NCBI GenBank assembly: GCA_002841625.1 | Contig: PHAG01000009.1 | Span: forward strand, 62,001-126,000 | From: Firmicutes bacterium HGW-Firmicutes-1 | GTDB taxonomy: Bacteria > Bacillota > Clostridia > Lachnospirales > Vallitaleaceae | Reading direction: 5' to 3' | DNA: 64,000 bases | In this document: in pieces, positions 25,255 through 35,035 of the stretch | How positions within the stretch are numbered: the stretch's first letter is position 1 | Layout: each line of letters begins with the position of its first letter | Position numbers and translations under genes: made by a program | Notes under the pieces: generated by a model | What the model was told of the DNA's origin: nothing | The model's database searches: none | What the model saw: only the letters and a program-made list of their open reading frames with translations

Positions 25255-26562
25255 ATGCCTAATAAATTTGATGATAAAAAACCATTGAGATGTTCCTTTT
25301 GCCATAAAACACAAGATCAAGTAAGAAAGTTGATTGCTGGTCCGAATGTCTATATATGTGATGAATGTATAGAATTATGTGCAGATATAATTGAAGAAGA
25401 ATTTCAAGAATTTAAGGATGAGATAACTTTAGATAATGTACCAAAGCCTAAAGAAATTTTCGACTTTTTAAATGAGTATGTTATTGGACAGGATAATGCA
25501 AAGAAGGCGTTATCAGTAGCTGTTTATAATCATTACAAGAGAATCAGAAGCGATTACAAGTCTGCAGATGTAGAGCTATCTAAGAGTAATATTCTTATGG
25601 TTGGCCCTACTGGTTCAGGAAAAACTTTACTTGCACAAACCTTAGCTAAAATGTTGAATGTTCCATTTGCAATTGCAGATGCAACCTCCTTGACGGAAGC
25701 AGGTTATGTAGGCGAAGATGTAGAAAACATTCTTTTAAGATTGATCCAAGCAGCTGATTTTGATATTGAAAAGGCTGAACAAGGAATTATTTATATTGAT
25801 GAAATTGATAAGATTGCACGTAAATCAGAGAACCCTTCAATTACGAGAGATGTTAGTGGAGAAGGCGTTCAACAGGCTTTGCTAAAAATATTAGAGGGTA
25901 CAGTTGCTTCTGTTCCACCACAAGGTGGTAGAAAGCATCCGCATCAAGAGTTTATTCAAATCGATACTACCAATATTTTATTTATTTGTGCGGGAGCTTT
26001 TGATGGTCTTGAGAAAATAATTGAAAAACGTGTTGGTAAGAAGGCAATGGGATTTGGTGCCAATATCGAAAGTCAAAAGGATATAGATGTAGGCGTAATA
26101 TTAAAAAACCTACTGCCACAAGATTTATTAAAATATGGATTGATTCCTGAATTTGTTGGAAGAGTACCGGTTAGTGTTACATTAGAGAGCTTAACAGAAA
26201 TCGTTTTAACTGAAATTTTAACAAAACCAAAAAATGCTTTAGTGAAACAATACAAAGCAATTTTTGAAATGGATGATGTGGAACTTGAATTTGAAGAGGA
26301 AGCATTAACTGCAATAGCTAAAAAATCGTTAGAACGTAAAACTGGAGCACGTGGACTTCGAGCAATTTTAGAGTCAGTCATGATGGAAGTAATGTTTGAA
26401 ATCCCATCTAATGAAAAAATTGAAAAATGTGTAATTACGAAAGATACAATAGAAAAAAATGAACAACCAGTCGTAATTATGAATGAGAACATAAAATCTA
26501 TAAAAAAGCCAGCAGGAACTAAAAAACGCTCAGGAAGAAATAATGAAAATGAAACAGCATGA
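25255..26562 (+). CDS. clpX: Clp protease ATP-binding unfoldase ClpX
   Basis: The 435-residue unfoldase carries an N-terminal zinc finger (Cys13, Cys16, Cys35, Cys38), Walker A GPTGSGKT (about 116-123), Walker [12 protein letters not shown], the pore loop GYVGEDVE and the ClpP-binding loop in the IGFGA-like position (MGFGANIES). The C-terminal tail is lysine-rich and poorly conserved. It feeds substrates to ClpP. Confidence 0.97.
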   Translation: MPNKFDDKKPLRCSFCHKTQDQVRKLIAGPNVYICDECIELCADIIEEEFQEFKDEITLDNVPKPKEIFDFLNEYVIGQDNAKKALSVAVYNHYKRIRSDYKSADVELSKSNILMVGPTGSGKTLLAQTLAKMLNVPFAIADATSLTEAGYVGEDVENILLRLIQAADFDIEKAEQGIIYIDEIDKIARKSENPSITRDVSGEGVQQALLKILEGTVASVPPQGGRKHPHQEFIQIDTTNILFICAGAFDGLEKIIEKRVGKKAMGFGANIESQKDIDVGVILKNLLPQDLLKYGLIPEFVGRVPVSVTLESLTEIVLTEILTKPKNALVKQYKAIFEMDDVELEFEEEALTAIAKKSLERKTGARGLRAILESVMMEVMFEIPSNEKIEKCVITKDTIEKNEQPVVIMNENIKSIKKPAGTKKRSGRNNENETA

Positions 26563-26604
26563 ATAGAGGAAAATTCTCTAAAGGATCATCATGATTAAAC
26601 ATAA

Positions 26605-26626
26605 TCCCCCTGCTTAAGCAGGGGGA
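26605..26626. terminator. GC-rich palindrome after clpX
   Basis: A perfect 22-base palindrome built from TCCCCCTGCTT and AAGCAGGGGGA, followed by ATTTATATTTT. It ends the tig-clpP-clpX unit; lon begins 33 bases later, so read-through is possible. Confidence 0.75.
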
Positions 26627-26658
26627 ATTTATATTTTCTTAAAAAGCGAGGGCATATA

Positions 26659-29019
26659 ATGAACCCAAAATCGTACATAGTAGATTTACCCGTATTAGCC
26701 TTAAGAGGCATAAATCTTTTTCCAGACATGGTAATGCATTTTGATGTGAAAAGAGAAAAGTCTATTGAAGCCTTAGAGTTTGCAATGCAAAAAAATCAAA
26801 TGGTTTTTCTGGTTGCACAAAAGGAAGCACATCTTGAAGAACCAAATCCAAAAGAAGATTTGTATGAGCAAGGAACAGTAGCAAGAATTAAACAGATGAT
26901 TAAGCTCCCTAAAAATATTGTTAGGTTGTTAGTTGTAGGAGAAAAAAGAGGAAGTATTTTGAGTATAACTCAAGAAGAACCATATATCGTTGCTGATATC
27001 CAGGTCAAGGACGAGGAAGAAGTAGAAATTATCGATGCTCAAAAGAGTGCCTTACTTAGTATGGCTAGAGAAATGATTGAAGAATTTTCAAAAATGAATC
27101 CTACATTTGCGAATGAAACAGTCGCAAAAATGTTAATGATAGAAGATATTGGAAAAATAGCGGATGCGATTGGCTACAATTTAATTGGATCACTCGATAA
27201 TAAACAAAGCCTATTAAGCAATGATGATCCAATTAGTAGACTTAAGCTAGCGATTACAATACTGAATGCAGAAATAGAAATTGTAAAAATTAAAAGAGAT
27301 ATTAATGATCAAGTCAAGGTTAAAATAGATAAAAACCAAAAGGACTATTTCTTAAGAGAACAAATTAAGGTAATTCAAAATGAATTAGGCGAGCAACAAA
27401 GCATAGAAGAAGAAATTGATGAATATGTACAAAAAACAAAAAATATCAAAGCCTCAGAAGAGGTGGTTCAAAGATTAGAAAAGGAAATCAATAGACTGAA
27501 AAAAATACCACTCGGTTCAGCGGAAGGTACTGTGAGCAGAAATTATATTGAGTGGCTGCTAGACATGCCATGGGATCATAGAACGATTGAAGCTACAGAT
27601 TTAGAAACAGCAGAGAACATATTAAATGAGGATCACTATGGTCTAGAAAAGGTGAAGGAACGTGTTTTAGAGCATTTAGCAGTACGCAAGCTTTCAGAAA
27701 AAACAGATAGCCCTATTATTTGCTTAGTGGGACCTCCGGGCACGGGTAAAACGTCCATAGCAAAATCTATTGCAAGAGCTCTAAACCGAAGTTATTCAAG
27801 GATATCCTTAGGCGGCGTAAGAGATGAAGCAGAAATTAGAGGACATAGAAAAACATATGTTGGAGCGATGCCAGGAAGAATCGTGAATGCTTTGAAATAT
27901 TCAAGGACAAGTAATCCATTGATATTACTTGACGAAATAGATAAGATGACGAGTGATATGAGAGGTGATCCATCATCAGCACTTTTAGAGGTACTTGATG
28001 GAGAACAAAACAGTAAGTTCAGAGATCATTATGTTGAAGTTTCAGTCGACTTATCAGATGTATTGTTTATTGCTACCGCGAATTCATTAAGGAATATTCC
28101 TAAAGCATTATTGGATCGATTGGAGTTAATAGAGGTATCAAGTTATACAGAAAATGAGAAGGTACATATAGCAAGTAGATTTTTAATTCCCAAACAGAAA
28201 GAAAAACACGGTATTCCTATAGAACAATTAATGATAAGTGAACAAGCAATCACTAGAATCATTAATGAATATACAAAAGAAGCTGGTGTGAGAAATCTCG
28301 AAAGAAAGATTGGAGAAATATGTCGTAAAGTTGCTAAGCTCATTGACGCGGATCAAAAAATGGCACATAAAATTACTGAAAAAAATATAAAAACATTTCT
28401 TGGAACACCATTATATCGTTTTGATATGGTATCAGAAAAGCCTCAAATAGGTATTGCAAGAGGCCTAGCGTGGACAGAGGTTGGTGGAGATACCTTATCT
28501 ATCGAAGTAAACGTTATGAATGGCACAGGTAAATTTGATTTAACGGGACAGCTGGGAGATGTAATGAAGGAATCTGCTAAGGCAGCCATTAGCTTTATAA
28601 GATCAATGAGCGAATTAATAGAAAATATGCCTGAAGACTTTTATGAGAAAAAAGATATTCACATTCATATTCCAGAAGGTGCTGTTCCTAAAGATGGACC
28701 CTCAGCTGGGATAACTATGGCAGTTGCTATGATTTCAGCATTAACTAACCATCCGGTAAGTCATGAGGTTGCTATGACAGGTGAAATAACATTAAGGGGA
28801 AGGGTGCTACCCATTGGCGGTTTAAAGGAAAAATTATTGGCTGCTAAAAGGGCGGGAATTAAAAAAGTTATCGTACCCGAGGATAATAAAAGAAATATTG
28901 CAGAGATTAATAAGGAAATACTAAAGGGCTTGAATATTGTATACGTAAGTAATATGAATCAAGTGTTAAAAGAAGCCTTAATTGATATCAATCAGGAGGA
29001 GCAAAATGCTTGTAAATAA
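26659..29019 (+). CDS. lon: ATP-dependent protease Lon
   Basis: The 786-residue LonA has an N-terminal substrate domain (residues 8-200), a coiled-coil, an AAA module with Walker A GPPGTGKT and Walker B LILLDEIDKM, and a C-terminal peptidase domain with the dyad Ser682 (DGPSAGIT) and Lys723 (GGLKEK). It degrades damaged and regulatory proteins in the cytosol. Its 3' end overlaps engB by 14 bases. lon-engB adjacency is conserved in Firmicutes (lonA-ysxC). Confidence 0.97.
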   Translation: MNPKSYIVDLPVLALRGINLFPDMVMHFDVKREKSIEALEFAMQKNQMVFLVAQKEAHLEEPNPKEDLYEQGTVARIKQMIKLPKNIVRLLVVGEKRGSILSITQEEPYIVADIQVKDEEEVEIIDAQKSALLSMAREMIEEFSKMNPTFANETVAKMLMIEDIGKIADAIGYNLIGSLDNKQSLLSNDDPISRLKLAITILNAEIEIVKIKRDINDQVKVKIDKNQKDYFLREQIKVIQNELGEQQSIEEEIDEYVQKTKNIKASEEVVQRLEKEINRLKKIPLGSAEGTVSRNYIEWLLDMPWDHRTIEATDLETAENILNEDHYGLEKVKERVLEHLAVRKLSEKTDSPIICLVGPPGTGKTSIAKSIARALNRSYSRISLGGVRDEAEIRGHRKTYVGAMPGRIVNALKYSRTSNPLILLDEIDKMTSDMRGDPSSALLEVLDGEQNSKFRDHYVEVSVDLSDVLFIATANSLRNIPKALLDRLELIEVSSYTENEKVHIASRFLIPKQKEKHGIPIEQLMISEQAITRIINEYTKEAGVRNLERKIGEICRKVAKLIDADQKMAHKITEKNIKTFLGTPLYRFDMVSEKPQIGIARGLAWTEVGGDTLSIEVNVMNGTGKFDLTGQLGDVMKESAKAAISFIRSMSELIENMPEDFYEKKDIHIHIPEGAVPKDGPSAGITMAVAMISALTNHPVSHEVAMTGEITLRGRVLPIGGLKEKLLAAKRAGIKKVIVPEDNKRNIAEINKEILKGLNIVYVSNMNQVLKEALIDINQEEQNACK

Positions 29020-29605
29020 TGTGTCATTAGAAGCTGTAGGAGTAAAAATGGAACAATTCCCAACAACAGGTCTACCTGAAATAGCTTTTGCTGGAAGGTC
29101 CAACGTAGGAAAATCCTCATTAATTAATGGCTTAATTAATAGAAAGGCACTTGCGAGAACATCAGGACAGCCAGGAAAAACAAGGACGATTAATTATTAT
29201 AATGTTGAGAACGTAGTATATTTTGTAGATCTACCAGGATATGGTTATGCCAAGTCTTCAAAAACCTCAAGAGAAGAATGGGGTAAAATGATTGAATATT
29301 ATCTAAAAAAAAGACAAGAATTAAAAATTGTCGTATTACTTGTAGATATCAGACATGAGCCTTCTGAAAATGATAAAATGATGGTAAATTGGATACGAGG
29401 AAACGGTTTTGAACCAGTTATAGTGGCTACAAAAGCAGATAAGATCAATAGAAGTCAAATACAAAAGCATATTTCAATGATTAGAAAAGCCTTGAAATTA
29501 AGTGATGCGAGTGCAATTATTCCTTTTTCATCCATGACGAAGCAAGGTAGAGATGCAATATGGGATGAGTTTGAAGACCAACTTGGATTTAAAGAAGAAG
29601 AATAG
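29006..29605 (+). CDS. engB: Ribosome biogenesis GTPase EngB (YsxC/YihA)
   Basis: The 199-residue TRAFAC GTPase shows G1 GRSNVGKSS (near residue 31), switch sequence GKTRTINYY, G3 DLPGYGYA and G4 TKAD. EngB assists late 50S assembly and is essential in Bacillus. The start is the ATG at 29006, with AGGAGG 7 bases upstream inside lon; a TTG at 28982 would precede that site and is rejected. The overlap with lon suggests coupling. Confidence 0.96.
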   Translation: MLVNNVSLEAVGVKMEQFPTTGLPEIAFAGRSNVGKSSLINGLINRKALARTSGQPGKTRTINYYNVENVVYFVDLPGYGYAKSSKTSREEWGKMIEYYLKKRQELKIVVLLVDIRHEPSENDKMMVNWIRGNGFEPVIVATKADKINRSQIQKHISMIRKALKLSDASAIIPFSSMTKQGRDAIWDEFEDQLGFKEEE

Positions 29606-29632
29606 AATTCACAAATAAATAGATTAAAAATA

Positions 29633-29679
29633 ATACCCTATCGAATGGACATGGAAAATATGTCTATGCAATAGGGTAT
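29633..29679. terminator. Terminator after engB
   Basis: ATACCCTATCGAATGGACAT pairs with ATGTCTATGCAATAGGGTAT with two to three mismatches; ATTATTT follows. It may serve both engB and the convergent DUF4364 gene. Confidence 0.75.
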
Positions 29680-29725
29680 ATTATTTGTTAGGAATGTATA
29701 GCGAAGCAATTTGGTAAAACATTCT

Positions 29726-30250
29726 TTATTTGGTTAAATCTGCTAATAGATTTTTATATATTTCATGATTGTTAGATTTCCAGTTTTCACATATTTTTAT
29801 TGCATAATCTTTTTCATAAACTGTAACCTTTAGCTCCATAATAATTTCTTTGTTTTCTTTTGCAACACAATGCACTAGGATATCCTCTTTTACACCAGGA
29901 TAATACTCAGCAGATATTTCTAGAGTTGATTTAATCTCAAACTTGTTATCATTAAGATACTTTACAATTTCTTCTTTTGTACTATCAGGAATACGGTTTT
30001 CGAAAAACTCTAAGGTGGTTTTGCCGCTTTCTGTAATGTAATACATAGTTGTATGAGAAATATTTGTAGTTTTTAATAAATCTGATTCTGTCATCTGATT
30101 CAAGTATTCTTGTAAAGAGAAGTAATTTGTATAGCCATTATTCAAAATGAATTCAGATATTTTTGAATTTGTTAATGGTGAGTTTAGTATATTTAACATA
30201 TAAAGTATAATTAATTTATTTAAGCTAAGTTCTTGATTCGTAGCATTCAT
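29726..30250 (-). CDS. DUF4364 family winged-helix protein
   Basis: The 174-residue product starts MNATNQELSLNKLIILYMLN, a winged-helix opening, and continues NSKISEFILNNGYTNYFSLQEYLNQ and TTMYYITESGKTTLEFFE, which fit the DUF4364 family found across clostridia. The C-terminal half resembles a small ligand or dimerisation domain. It is likely a DNA-binding regulator; its target is unknown. The ATG at 30250 is chosen because GAGGAGGAG lies directly upstream on the minus strand; a start at 30274 lies before that site. Confidence 0.8.
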   Translation of the reverse strand: MNATNQELSLNKLIILYMLNILNSPLTNSKISEFILNNGYTNYFSLQEYLNQMTESDLLKTTNISHTTMYYITESGKTTLEFFENRIPDSTKEEIVKYLNDNKFEIKSTLEISAEYYPGVKEDILVHCVAKENKEIIMELKVTVYEKDYAIKICENWKSNNHEIYKNLLADLTK

Positions 30251-30387
30251 ATTTCTCCTCCTCTTAAGTAACAATTGCTCTTTTTCTTATTTTATATCAT
30301 ATTGGGAAAATAAACAAGTTGATTTTAAAAAATACACAGCATATGGTATCTCTTTATAAAAAACATACTATATATTGTTGCGAGGAG

Positions 30388-31305
30388 TTACTGATAGTGT
30401 TTTCCTTGATAAGAAGATCTATCCTTAAAAAACGTTGTTATCGTATTTAGTACTAACTTTTTATTTGTACTCCACATAGGAGCCAACAATAGTTGTCTAG
30501 GTCCATCACCAGTTATACGATGAATGACAATATTCTTAGGAATTCTCTCAATACAATCTACTATTAAACCTGCATATTCCTCTAAAGATAAAGGTGTTAT
30601 ACAATGATCATAATATAACTGCGCTAAATCTGTTCCTTTTAATATATGTAATAGTTGAAGCTTTATCCCTTGAATTGGTTTTGAAACAACATATTGCACA
30701 GTTTCTAAAATATCTTCGCAAGATTCTTTTGGAAGGCCAATTATAAGATGTACTACTACATCAATAGAATAACGATTAAGTTGCTCAACAGCTTCTTCAA
30801 AGCATTCTAACAAATAGCCCCTTCTAATAAGTTCAGCAGTCCGAGGATGCATAGTCTGTAGTCCAAGTTCAACCCAAAGTTTTTTTTGTTTGCTGATATC
30901 ATGAAGTAGGTTAAGGATATCCCCATCAAGACAATCGGGTCTTGTTGCAATTGATATACCTACTATGTCGGGATGGTTGATGGCTTCCTCGTAGATTTTC
31001 CTTAAATAATCAAGATCGCCATAAGTATTTGTAAAGGCTTGAAAATATGCAATATATTTTGAACCCTTGTTTTTCTTTGCAATAAGTTCCTTACCTTGTT
31101 CGATTTGATGCGTAATACTCAGTGCTTTATCTGAGGCAAAATCACCAGAACCACCTTCACTACAAAAAAGACACCCTCTAGTGTCTATTTTGCCATCTCT
31201 ATTGGGACATGACAAATTAGCATTTAAAGCTAATTTGTAAACCTTTTCTCCGTATAACTCCCTATAATATTGATTGAGTGCATAATAAGGTTTATCATTC
31301 CACAT
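30388..31305 (-). CDS. YtqA-type radical SAM protein (TIGR01212 family)
   Basis: The 305-residue protein has the family's unusual cluster motif: a cysteine in LSCPNRDGK and then GCLFC, giving three cysteines for the [4Fe-4S] cluster. It continues with GSKYIAYFQAFTNTYGD and LWVELGLQTMHPRTAELIRRGY, then VHLIIGLPKES. This matches Bacillus YtqA / E. coli YhcC. The family has been linked to tRNA or RNA modification, but I treat the exact reaction as unknown. It follows the unknown gene at 31315-31746 with a 9-base gap, so the two form an operon. Confidence 0.9.
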   Translation of the reverse strand: MWNDKPYYALNQYYRELYGEKVYKLALNANLSCPNRDGKIDTRGCLFCSEGGSGDFASDKALSITHQIEQGKELIAKKNKGSKYIAYFQAFTNTYGDLDYLRKIYEEAINHPDIVGISIATRPDCLDGDILNLLHDISKQKKLWVELGLQTMHPRTAELIRRGYLLECFEEAVEQLNRYSIDVVVHLIIGLPKESCEDILETVQYVVSKPIQGIKLQLLHILKGTDLAQLYYDHCITPLSLEEYAGLIVDCIERIPKNIVIHRITGDGPRQLLLAPMWSTNKKLVLNTITTFFKDRSSYQGKHYQ

Positions 31306-31314
31306 ATTTATAGT

Positions 31315-31746
31315 TTACCTCACAGAAAATTCTTCCTTACATTTTTCTTGCCTTAAACGTTTACAAATGATTAATAATTTTTGCCATTCTTCTTCTGAGT
31401 CAATGCTCTTAACACGTTCAATAAAGTCAAGTTTAATGTTAAAGATCAAATGTTCCTTTAATAATGTAGTATTATAGTACTCTGTATTTAACAATTCTGA
31501 AAGAACATCTATCGTGTCACTTGAAATATTCGAAGGTAAATATGGAGATAATTTGTTTAATGCTATTTCGATTTCTTGATATTGTCTTTCAATTGGATTG
31601 TCTTCATGAGTGCTTAAATAATAATTCAAGGATTCCATATCAAAGAAAACAATATTTGATATTTCCGAGAAATCATAATTTGTTAAAACGAATCTAAAAT
31701 GGTTAAGTTCATCTATTAAAACTTCCTCGCTCATTATTTCTGACAT
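31315..31746 (-). CDS. Uncharacterised 143-residue helical protein
   Basis: I do not recognise this protein. It has AAGGAG 8 bases before the ATG and sits 9 bases upstream of the radical SAM gene, so it is likely real and co-transcribed. It is acidic, all-helical in look, with no membrane segment or cysteine cluster; the end reads WQKLLIICKRLRQEKCKEE. It might be a partner or regulator of the radical SAM protein; this is inference from position only. Confidence 0.7.
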   Translation of the reverse strand: MSEIMSEEVLIDELNHFRFVLTNYDFSEISNIVFFDMESLNYYLSTHEDNPIERQYQEIEIALNKLSPYLPSNISSDTIDVLSELLNTEYYNTTLLKEHLIFNIKLDFIERVKSIDSEEEWQKLLIICKRLRQEKCKEEFSVR

Positions 31747-31839
31747 ATGAATACTCCTTTAATGGACTATACTATAATATATGTCTGATCATAAAAAATA
31801 AACTGGTAAGATTGAGGAGTTCCTTCAAGTATCATTTTT

Positions 31840-32991
31840 TTAACGGATGCAGCTTATTACAGCTTTAGCAACAACCTCGGCAACACCTTTTTCAAAAGGC
31901 ATGGGTAATATGTTTTCATCTGTAATATCTGAAACATTTACCATATTTGCTAATGCTTCAGCTACAGCAAGCTTCATTTCTTCAGTGATTTGACTTGCGC
32001 GTCCTTCTAAAGCACCTTTGAAAATTCCAGGAAAAGCAAGGACATTATTTACTTGATTTGGGAAATCTGATCTTCCAGTGCCTACGACTCTTGCACCTGC
32101 TTTTTTTGCTAGGTCTGGCATGATTTCTGGAACAGGATTTGCCATTGCAAAGACAATTGAGTCTTTGTTCATTGAGGAAATCATTTCTTCAGTTACTATA
32201 CCAGGAGCTGAAACACCTACAAAAATATCAGCATTTTTTAATGCATCCGATAAGGAGCCATTCATATTATTTGTATTCGTTTTTTCTGAAATTTCCTTTT
32301 GTGCCCAATTTAACCAATTTGCTCCTCTATAGATTACGCCAGGTTTATCACACATAATGATATTTGCAAAATTCTTTTGAAGTAAAAGTTTGCATATTGC
32401 TGTTCCAGCAGAGCCTGCGCCGTTAATGACAACAGTACATTCAGATGGTTTTTTATTAACAAGTTTTAAGCTGTTAATAATACCAGCAAGAACTACAATT
32501 GCAGTACCGTGTTGATCATCATGAAACACAGGTATATTTAAAATTGCCTTTAAACGTTCTTCAATTTCAAAGCATCTTGGTGCAGCAATATCTTCTAAGT
32601 TAATGCCGCCAAAACCAGGAGCCAAATAGGTAATTGTTTTAACAATTTCATCTACATCTTTTGTATCTAGGCAAATTGGAATCGCATTTATACCGGCAAA
32701 TTCCTTGAATAAAACAGCTTTGCCTTCCATAACAGGAAGAGCAGCTTCAGGTCCAATATCACCTAAACCAAGTACAGCAGTACCATCAGTGATTACCGCT
32801 ACTGTATTTCCTTTCATCGTATATTTATAAACATCTTCTTTATTTTCATGTATTTTTTTACATGGCTCAGCTACGCCAGGAGTATAAGCAATGGATAAGT
32901 CTTCTTTATTATTAACCTTAGCTTTCGAAGTAATTTCTAGCTTACCTTGCCATTGTTCATGCATCGCAAGTGATTTTTCTTGTATTGTCAT
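31840..32991 (-). CDS. NAD(P)-dependent malic enzyme
   Basis: This enzyme converts malate to pyruvate and CO2 with reduction of NAD(P). The 383-residue short form has an N-terminal malic domain with [14 protein letters not shown] (catalytic Tyr), [19 protein letters not shown] with the catalytic Lys, and [24 protein letters not shown] with metal ligands. The NAD-binding domain shows [15 protein letters not shown]. Cofactor choice cannot be read reliably. The promoter lies at 33024-33053 on the minus strand. Confidence 0.95.
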   Translation of the reverse strand: MTIQEKSLAMHEQWQGKLEITSKAKVNNKEDLSIAYTPGVAEPCKKIHENKEDVYKYTMKGNTVAVITDGTAVLGLGDIGPEAALPVMEGKAVLFKEFAGINAIPICLDTKDVDEIVKTITYLAPGFGGINLEDIAAPRCFEIEERLKAILNIPVFHDDQHGTAIVVLAGIINSLKLVNKKPSECTVVINGAGSAGTAICKLLLQKNFANIIMCDKPGVIYRGANWLNWAQKEISEKTNTNNMNGSLSDALKNADIFVGVSAPGIVTEEMISSMNKDSIVFAMANPVPEIMPDLAKKAGARVVGTGRSDFPNQVNNVLAFPGIFKGALEGRASQITEEMKLAVAEALANMVNVSDITDENILPMPFEKGVAEVVAKAVISCIR

Positions 32992-33023
32992 GATGACACC
33001 ACCTATATTATTTATTTGGTCTT

Positions 33024-33053
33024 ATTTTAACAGAATATGACTTTATTGTGCAA
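33024..33053 (-). promoter_or_regulatory. Promoter of the malic enzyme gene
   Basis: On the minus strand TTGCAC (33053-33048) and TAAAAT (33029-33024) are 18 bases apart, 32 bases before the start codon. Confidence 0.5.
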
Positions 33054-33142
33054 GAACTTTTCGAATTACTTACGGGGAACTATCCTAAAAACCAAAGTAC
33101 CTTTAGATCAGCAAGCTAGAAAAAGGGTATATATAAATAAAA

Positions 33143-33163
33143 TAACCACAATAAATGTGGTTA
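33143..33163 (-). terminator. Terminator for the HD-GYP gene
   Basis: AACCACA and TGTGGTT form a 7-bp stem around ATAAA; on the minus strand the T-rich ATTTTATTT follows. It is about 160 bases past the HD-GYP stop. Confidence 0.55.
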
Positions 33164-33287
33164 TTTTGGGGAGTATAATATTTACAAGGGTTGTGAATAT
33201 TATTATCTATATTGTTTTTTGAAGGGGAAACAATATAGATTACTAATTATTATAATATAATTATAAAATAAATACAATATCAATTTT

Positions 33288-33313
33288 AACCGAAAGTGGA
33301 GGTTTTGTAACAT
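33288..33313 (+). repeat. Dispersed motif copy C
   Basis: A near-consensus copy: AACCGAAAGTGGAGG followed by TTTTGTAACAT. It lies 10 bases beyond the 3' end of the minus-strand HD-GYP gene, pointing into it. Confidence 0.55.
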
Positions 33314-33323
33314 ACTTCCGGAT

Positions 33324-34427
33324 TTACATAATTTCTTCGATATTTAAGGAAGTCTCAGTCATTAGGTCTACCATTCTTTCGCCAATTTCAATGATAGGCC
33401 TTGATGGAGCAGTATTGTGAATAAATACAATTTTACCAATATCACCATTTGAGAGCTTAACCTCTTTTCCAAGATAATTATGAGCAATGTTTTGTAAAAA
33501 AACAAACAAGAAAGCAGTATCTAATAATCCATAGGATTCTTGCTCAAAAACTTGTATTACTTTAAAAGGTGAGAACTTTTTGTGATAGGAACGATTTGAA
33601 GTCATGGCATCATAAATATCAACAATTGCAATAATCTTAGCAAATTCGTGAATATCTGCTTCGTGTAATCCTAAGGGATAACCAGAACCATCCATTTTTT
33701 CATGATGCATCAATACTCCGTATTTAATTGCATCTGAGATTGGCTGATCCTTAATAGCATCATAGCCTAATCTAGAATGTTTTTTTATTGCCCCAAACTC
33801 TTCAGAAGTAAGTTTTCCTGGTTTGTTTAATATATTTTCATCAACCTTCACTTTACCAATGTCATGAAGCAAGCCAGCGAGGGTAAGCTCTTCTATTTGA
33901 GCAGCGGGTAATTTTAACCAGGTTCCAAATATATTGCAAAGCAAAGAAACATTCAGAGAATGCGTATAGGTATAATCATCGTTTGCTTTTAAATGATATA
34001 GATAGTTGAATAGTTCACCTTTCGTAACCAAACCATCTAATAAAGATTGACTAATTGTACGCAAATCATCAATTTTTATTTGGTCTCCATTGCTAATTGC
34101 ATATAATTGTGATTTGATTTCATCTTCATTTTTTTGGTAAACATTACGAAACTCGTTAAAGTTTTGTTGATTTGAAACGTTGGGTGTATTGACTACTTCT
34201 TCGAATAGTGGCTGTATTACTTCTTCTTCCTCAATAGTAAGAGGAATACTTGTTTCTAGTTCTATTACAACACTTAAGATATCATAAAGTTTTAAACGAT
34301 AAATATGTTTTTGTTGTAATGCTGTTTTTCTAGGTATTAGTATTAATCCATTTGAATTCATTACATCATCGCCTAAAATCATTCCTACAACAATATTATC
34401 TATTGGTATTCTTTTGAATTTTATCAT
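33324..34427 (-). CDS. HD-GYP domain cyclic-di-GMP phosphodiesterase
   Basis: The 367-residue protein has an N-terminal region of about 130 residues without a recognised domain, then an HD-GYP domain: LLHDIGKVKVDENILNKPGK (HD pair), MHHEKMDGSGYPLG (HH and GYP motifs) and IVDIYDAMTSNRSY. Such proteins hydrolyse cyclic-di-GMP with two or three metals. A C-terminal tail of about 60 residues resembles the small domain often seen after clostridial HD-GYP modules. It has no membrane segment. GGTGA precedes the ATG. Confidence 0.92.
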   Translation of the reverse strand: MIKFKRIPIDNIVVGMILGDDVMNSNGLILIPRKTALQQKHIYRLKLYDILSVVIELETSIPLTIEEEEVIQPLFEEVVNTPNVSNQQNFNEFRNVYQKNEDEIKSQLYAISNGDQIKIDDLRTISQSLLDGLVTKGELFNYLYHLKANDDYTYTHSLNVSLLCNIFGTWLKLPAAQIEELTLAGLLHDIGKVKVDENILNKPGKLTSEEFGAIKKHSRLGYDAIKDQPISDAIKYGVLMHHEKMDGSGYPLGLHEADIHEFAKIIAIVDIYDAMTSNRSYHKKFSPFKVIQVFEQESYGLLDTAFLFVFLQNIAHNYLGKEVKLSNGDIGKIVFIHNTAPSRPIIEIGERMVDLMTETSLNIEEIM

Positions 34428-34606
34428 TGTTCACCTGCTTATTAAGTATTTCTTCTAACAAATTCATTATACCAAATTTTATTACAGAACAAAACAAAAA
34501 GTAAATAAAACCATTCATTTTTTTTTGAATAAATCATTAATTGAGAAGAGATAATATGTATGTACGAGAAATACAATACTGTATTTAATAAAAGGAGGAA
34601 CCACAA

Positions 34607-34747
34607 ATGGCTAAAGGTAAAAACAACGATAAAAGAAATGAAAATCAAATGAGCAATTTAAAAGATAACCGCGACATGAATAAAAATGACAAAAACAGAA
34701 ATGATAACAATAATAATAACAATAATGAGACAAACTGCAAGAACTAA
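34607..34747 (+). CDS. Asn/Lys/Asp-rich 46-residue microprotein
   Basis: An ATG at 34607 is preceded by AAAGGAGGA with a 6-7 base gap, and the frame runs 46 codons to TAA at 34745-34747. The product starts MAKGKNNDKRNENQ, contains seven consecutive asparagines and ends ETNCKN. It is fully hydrophilic and probably disordered. Two strong terminators follow at once, so this is a complete small gene. Such compositions are seen in small spore-associated or stress proteins of clostridia, but I cannot assign a family. Confidence 0.7.
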   Translation: MAKGKNNDKRNENQMSNLKDNRDMNKNDKNRNDNNNNNNNETNCKN

Positions 34748-34771
34748 TAGAATTTAAGCAGTTATTTTTGA

Positions 34772-34813
34772 GGGACTGTTGCACAACGCGAGTTGCGTAA
34801 TGGTTCCTTTTTT
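34772..34813 (+). terminator. Terminator 1 after the microprotein gene
   Basis: GGGACTGTTGCACAAC (34772-34787) pairs with GTTGCGTAATGGTTCC (34792-34807) through Watson-Crick and G-U pairs with a single mismatch, around a GCGA tetraloop, then six T. Confidence 0.9.
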
Positions 34814-34843
34814 GTGCCTGAGAAAGGGGACAGGCACTTTTTT
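34814..34843 (+). terminator. Terminator 2 after the microprotein gene
   Basis: GTGCCTG (34814-34820) pairs with CAGGCAC (34831-34837) and is followed by six T. It sits directly behind terminator 1. Confidence 0.85.
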
Positions 34844-35035
34844 CTTATGAGTATTTTTACTATTTTCTTTTTTACTTGGAAGGACTCGTTCTAGGATTGG
34901 TAACATTCCACTATGGCGTTAAAAAAACAGTCAAAGTATAATAGAAGCACGAGAAAGTGGCCATGCCATTTATAGTAGGCAGGGAAGTCTATACTCAATT
35001 AGGTGGCTTTCCTGTTTTATCAAAAGGGGGATAAT

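Larger units (their letters stand above)
32992..33323. other. 332-bp intergenic region upstream of the malic enzyme gene
   Basis: It contains the malic enzyme promoter (minus strand, 33024-33053), a hairpin at 33143-33163 that suits termination of the HD-GYP transcript, and a well-preserved copy of the dispersed motif at 33288-33313. No credible gene is present. Confidence 0.6.

Noticed and set aside
33037-33222. 61-codon open frame between the malic enzyme and HD-GYP genes
   Set aside because: It overlaps the malic enzyme promoter and a terminator hairpin, has no ribosome site, and the translation looks like random AT-rich sequence.
34814-34843. GGGGACAGGCAC-type hairpin as a REP-like mobile repeat
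   Set aside because: Only one copy was seen in the window and a simple terminator explains it.
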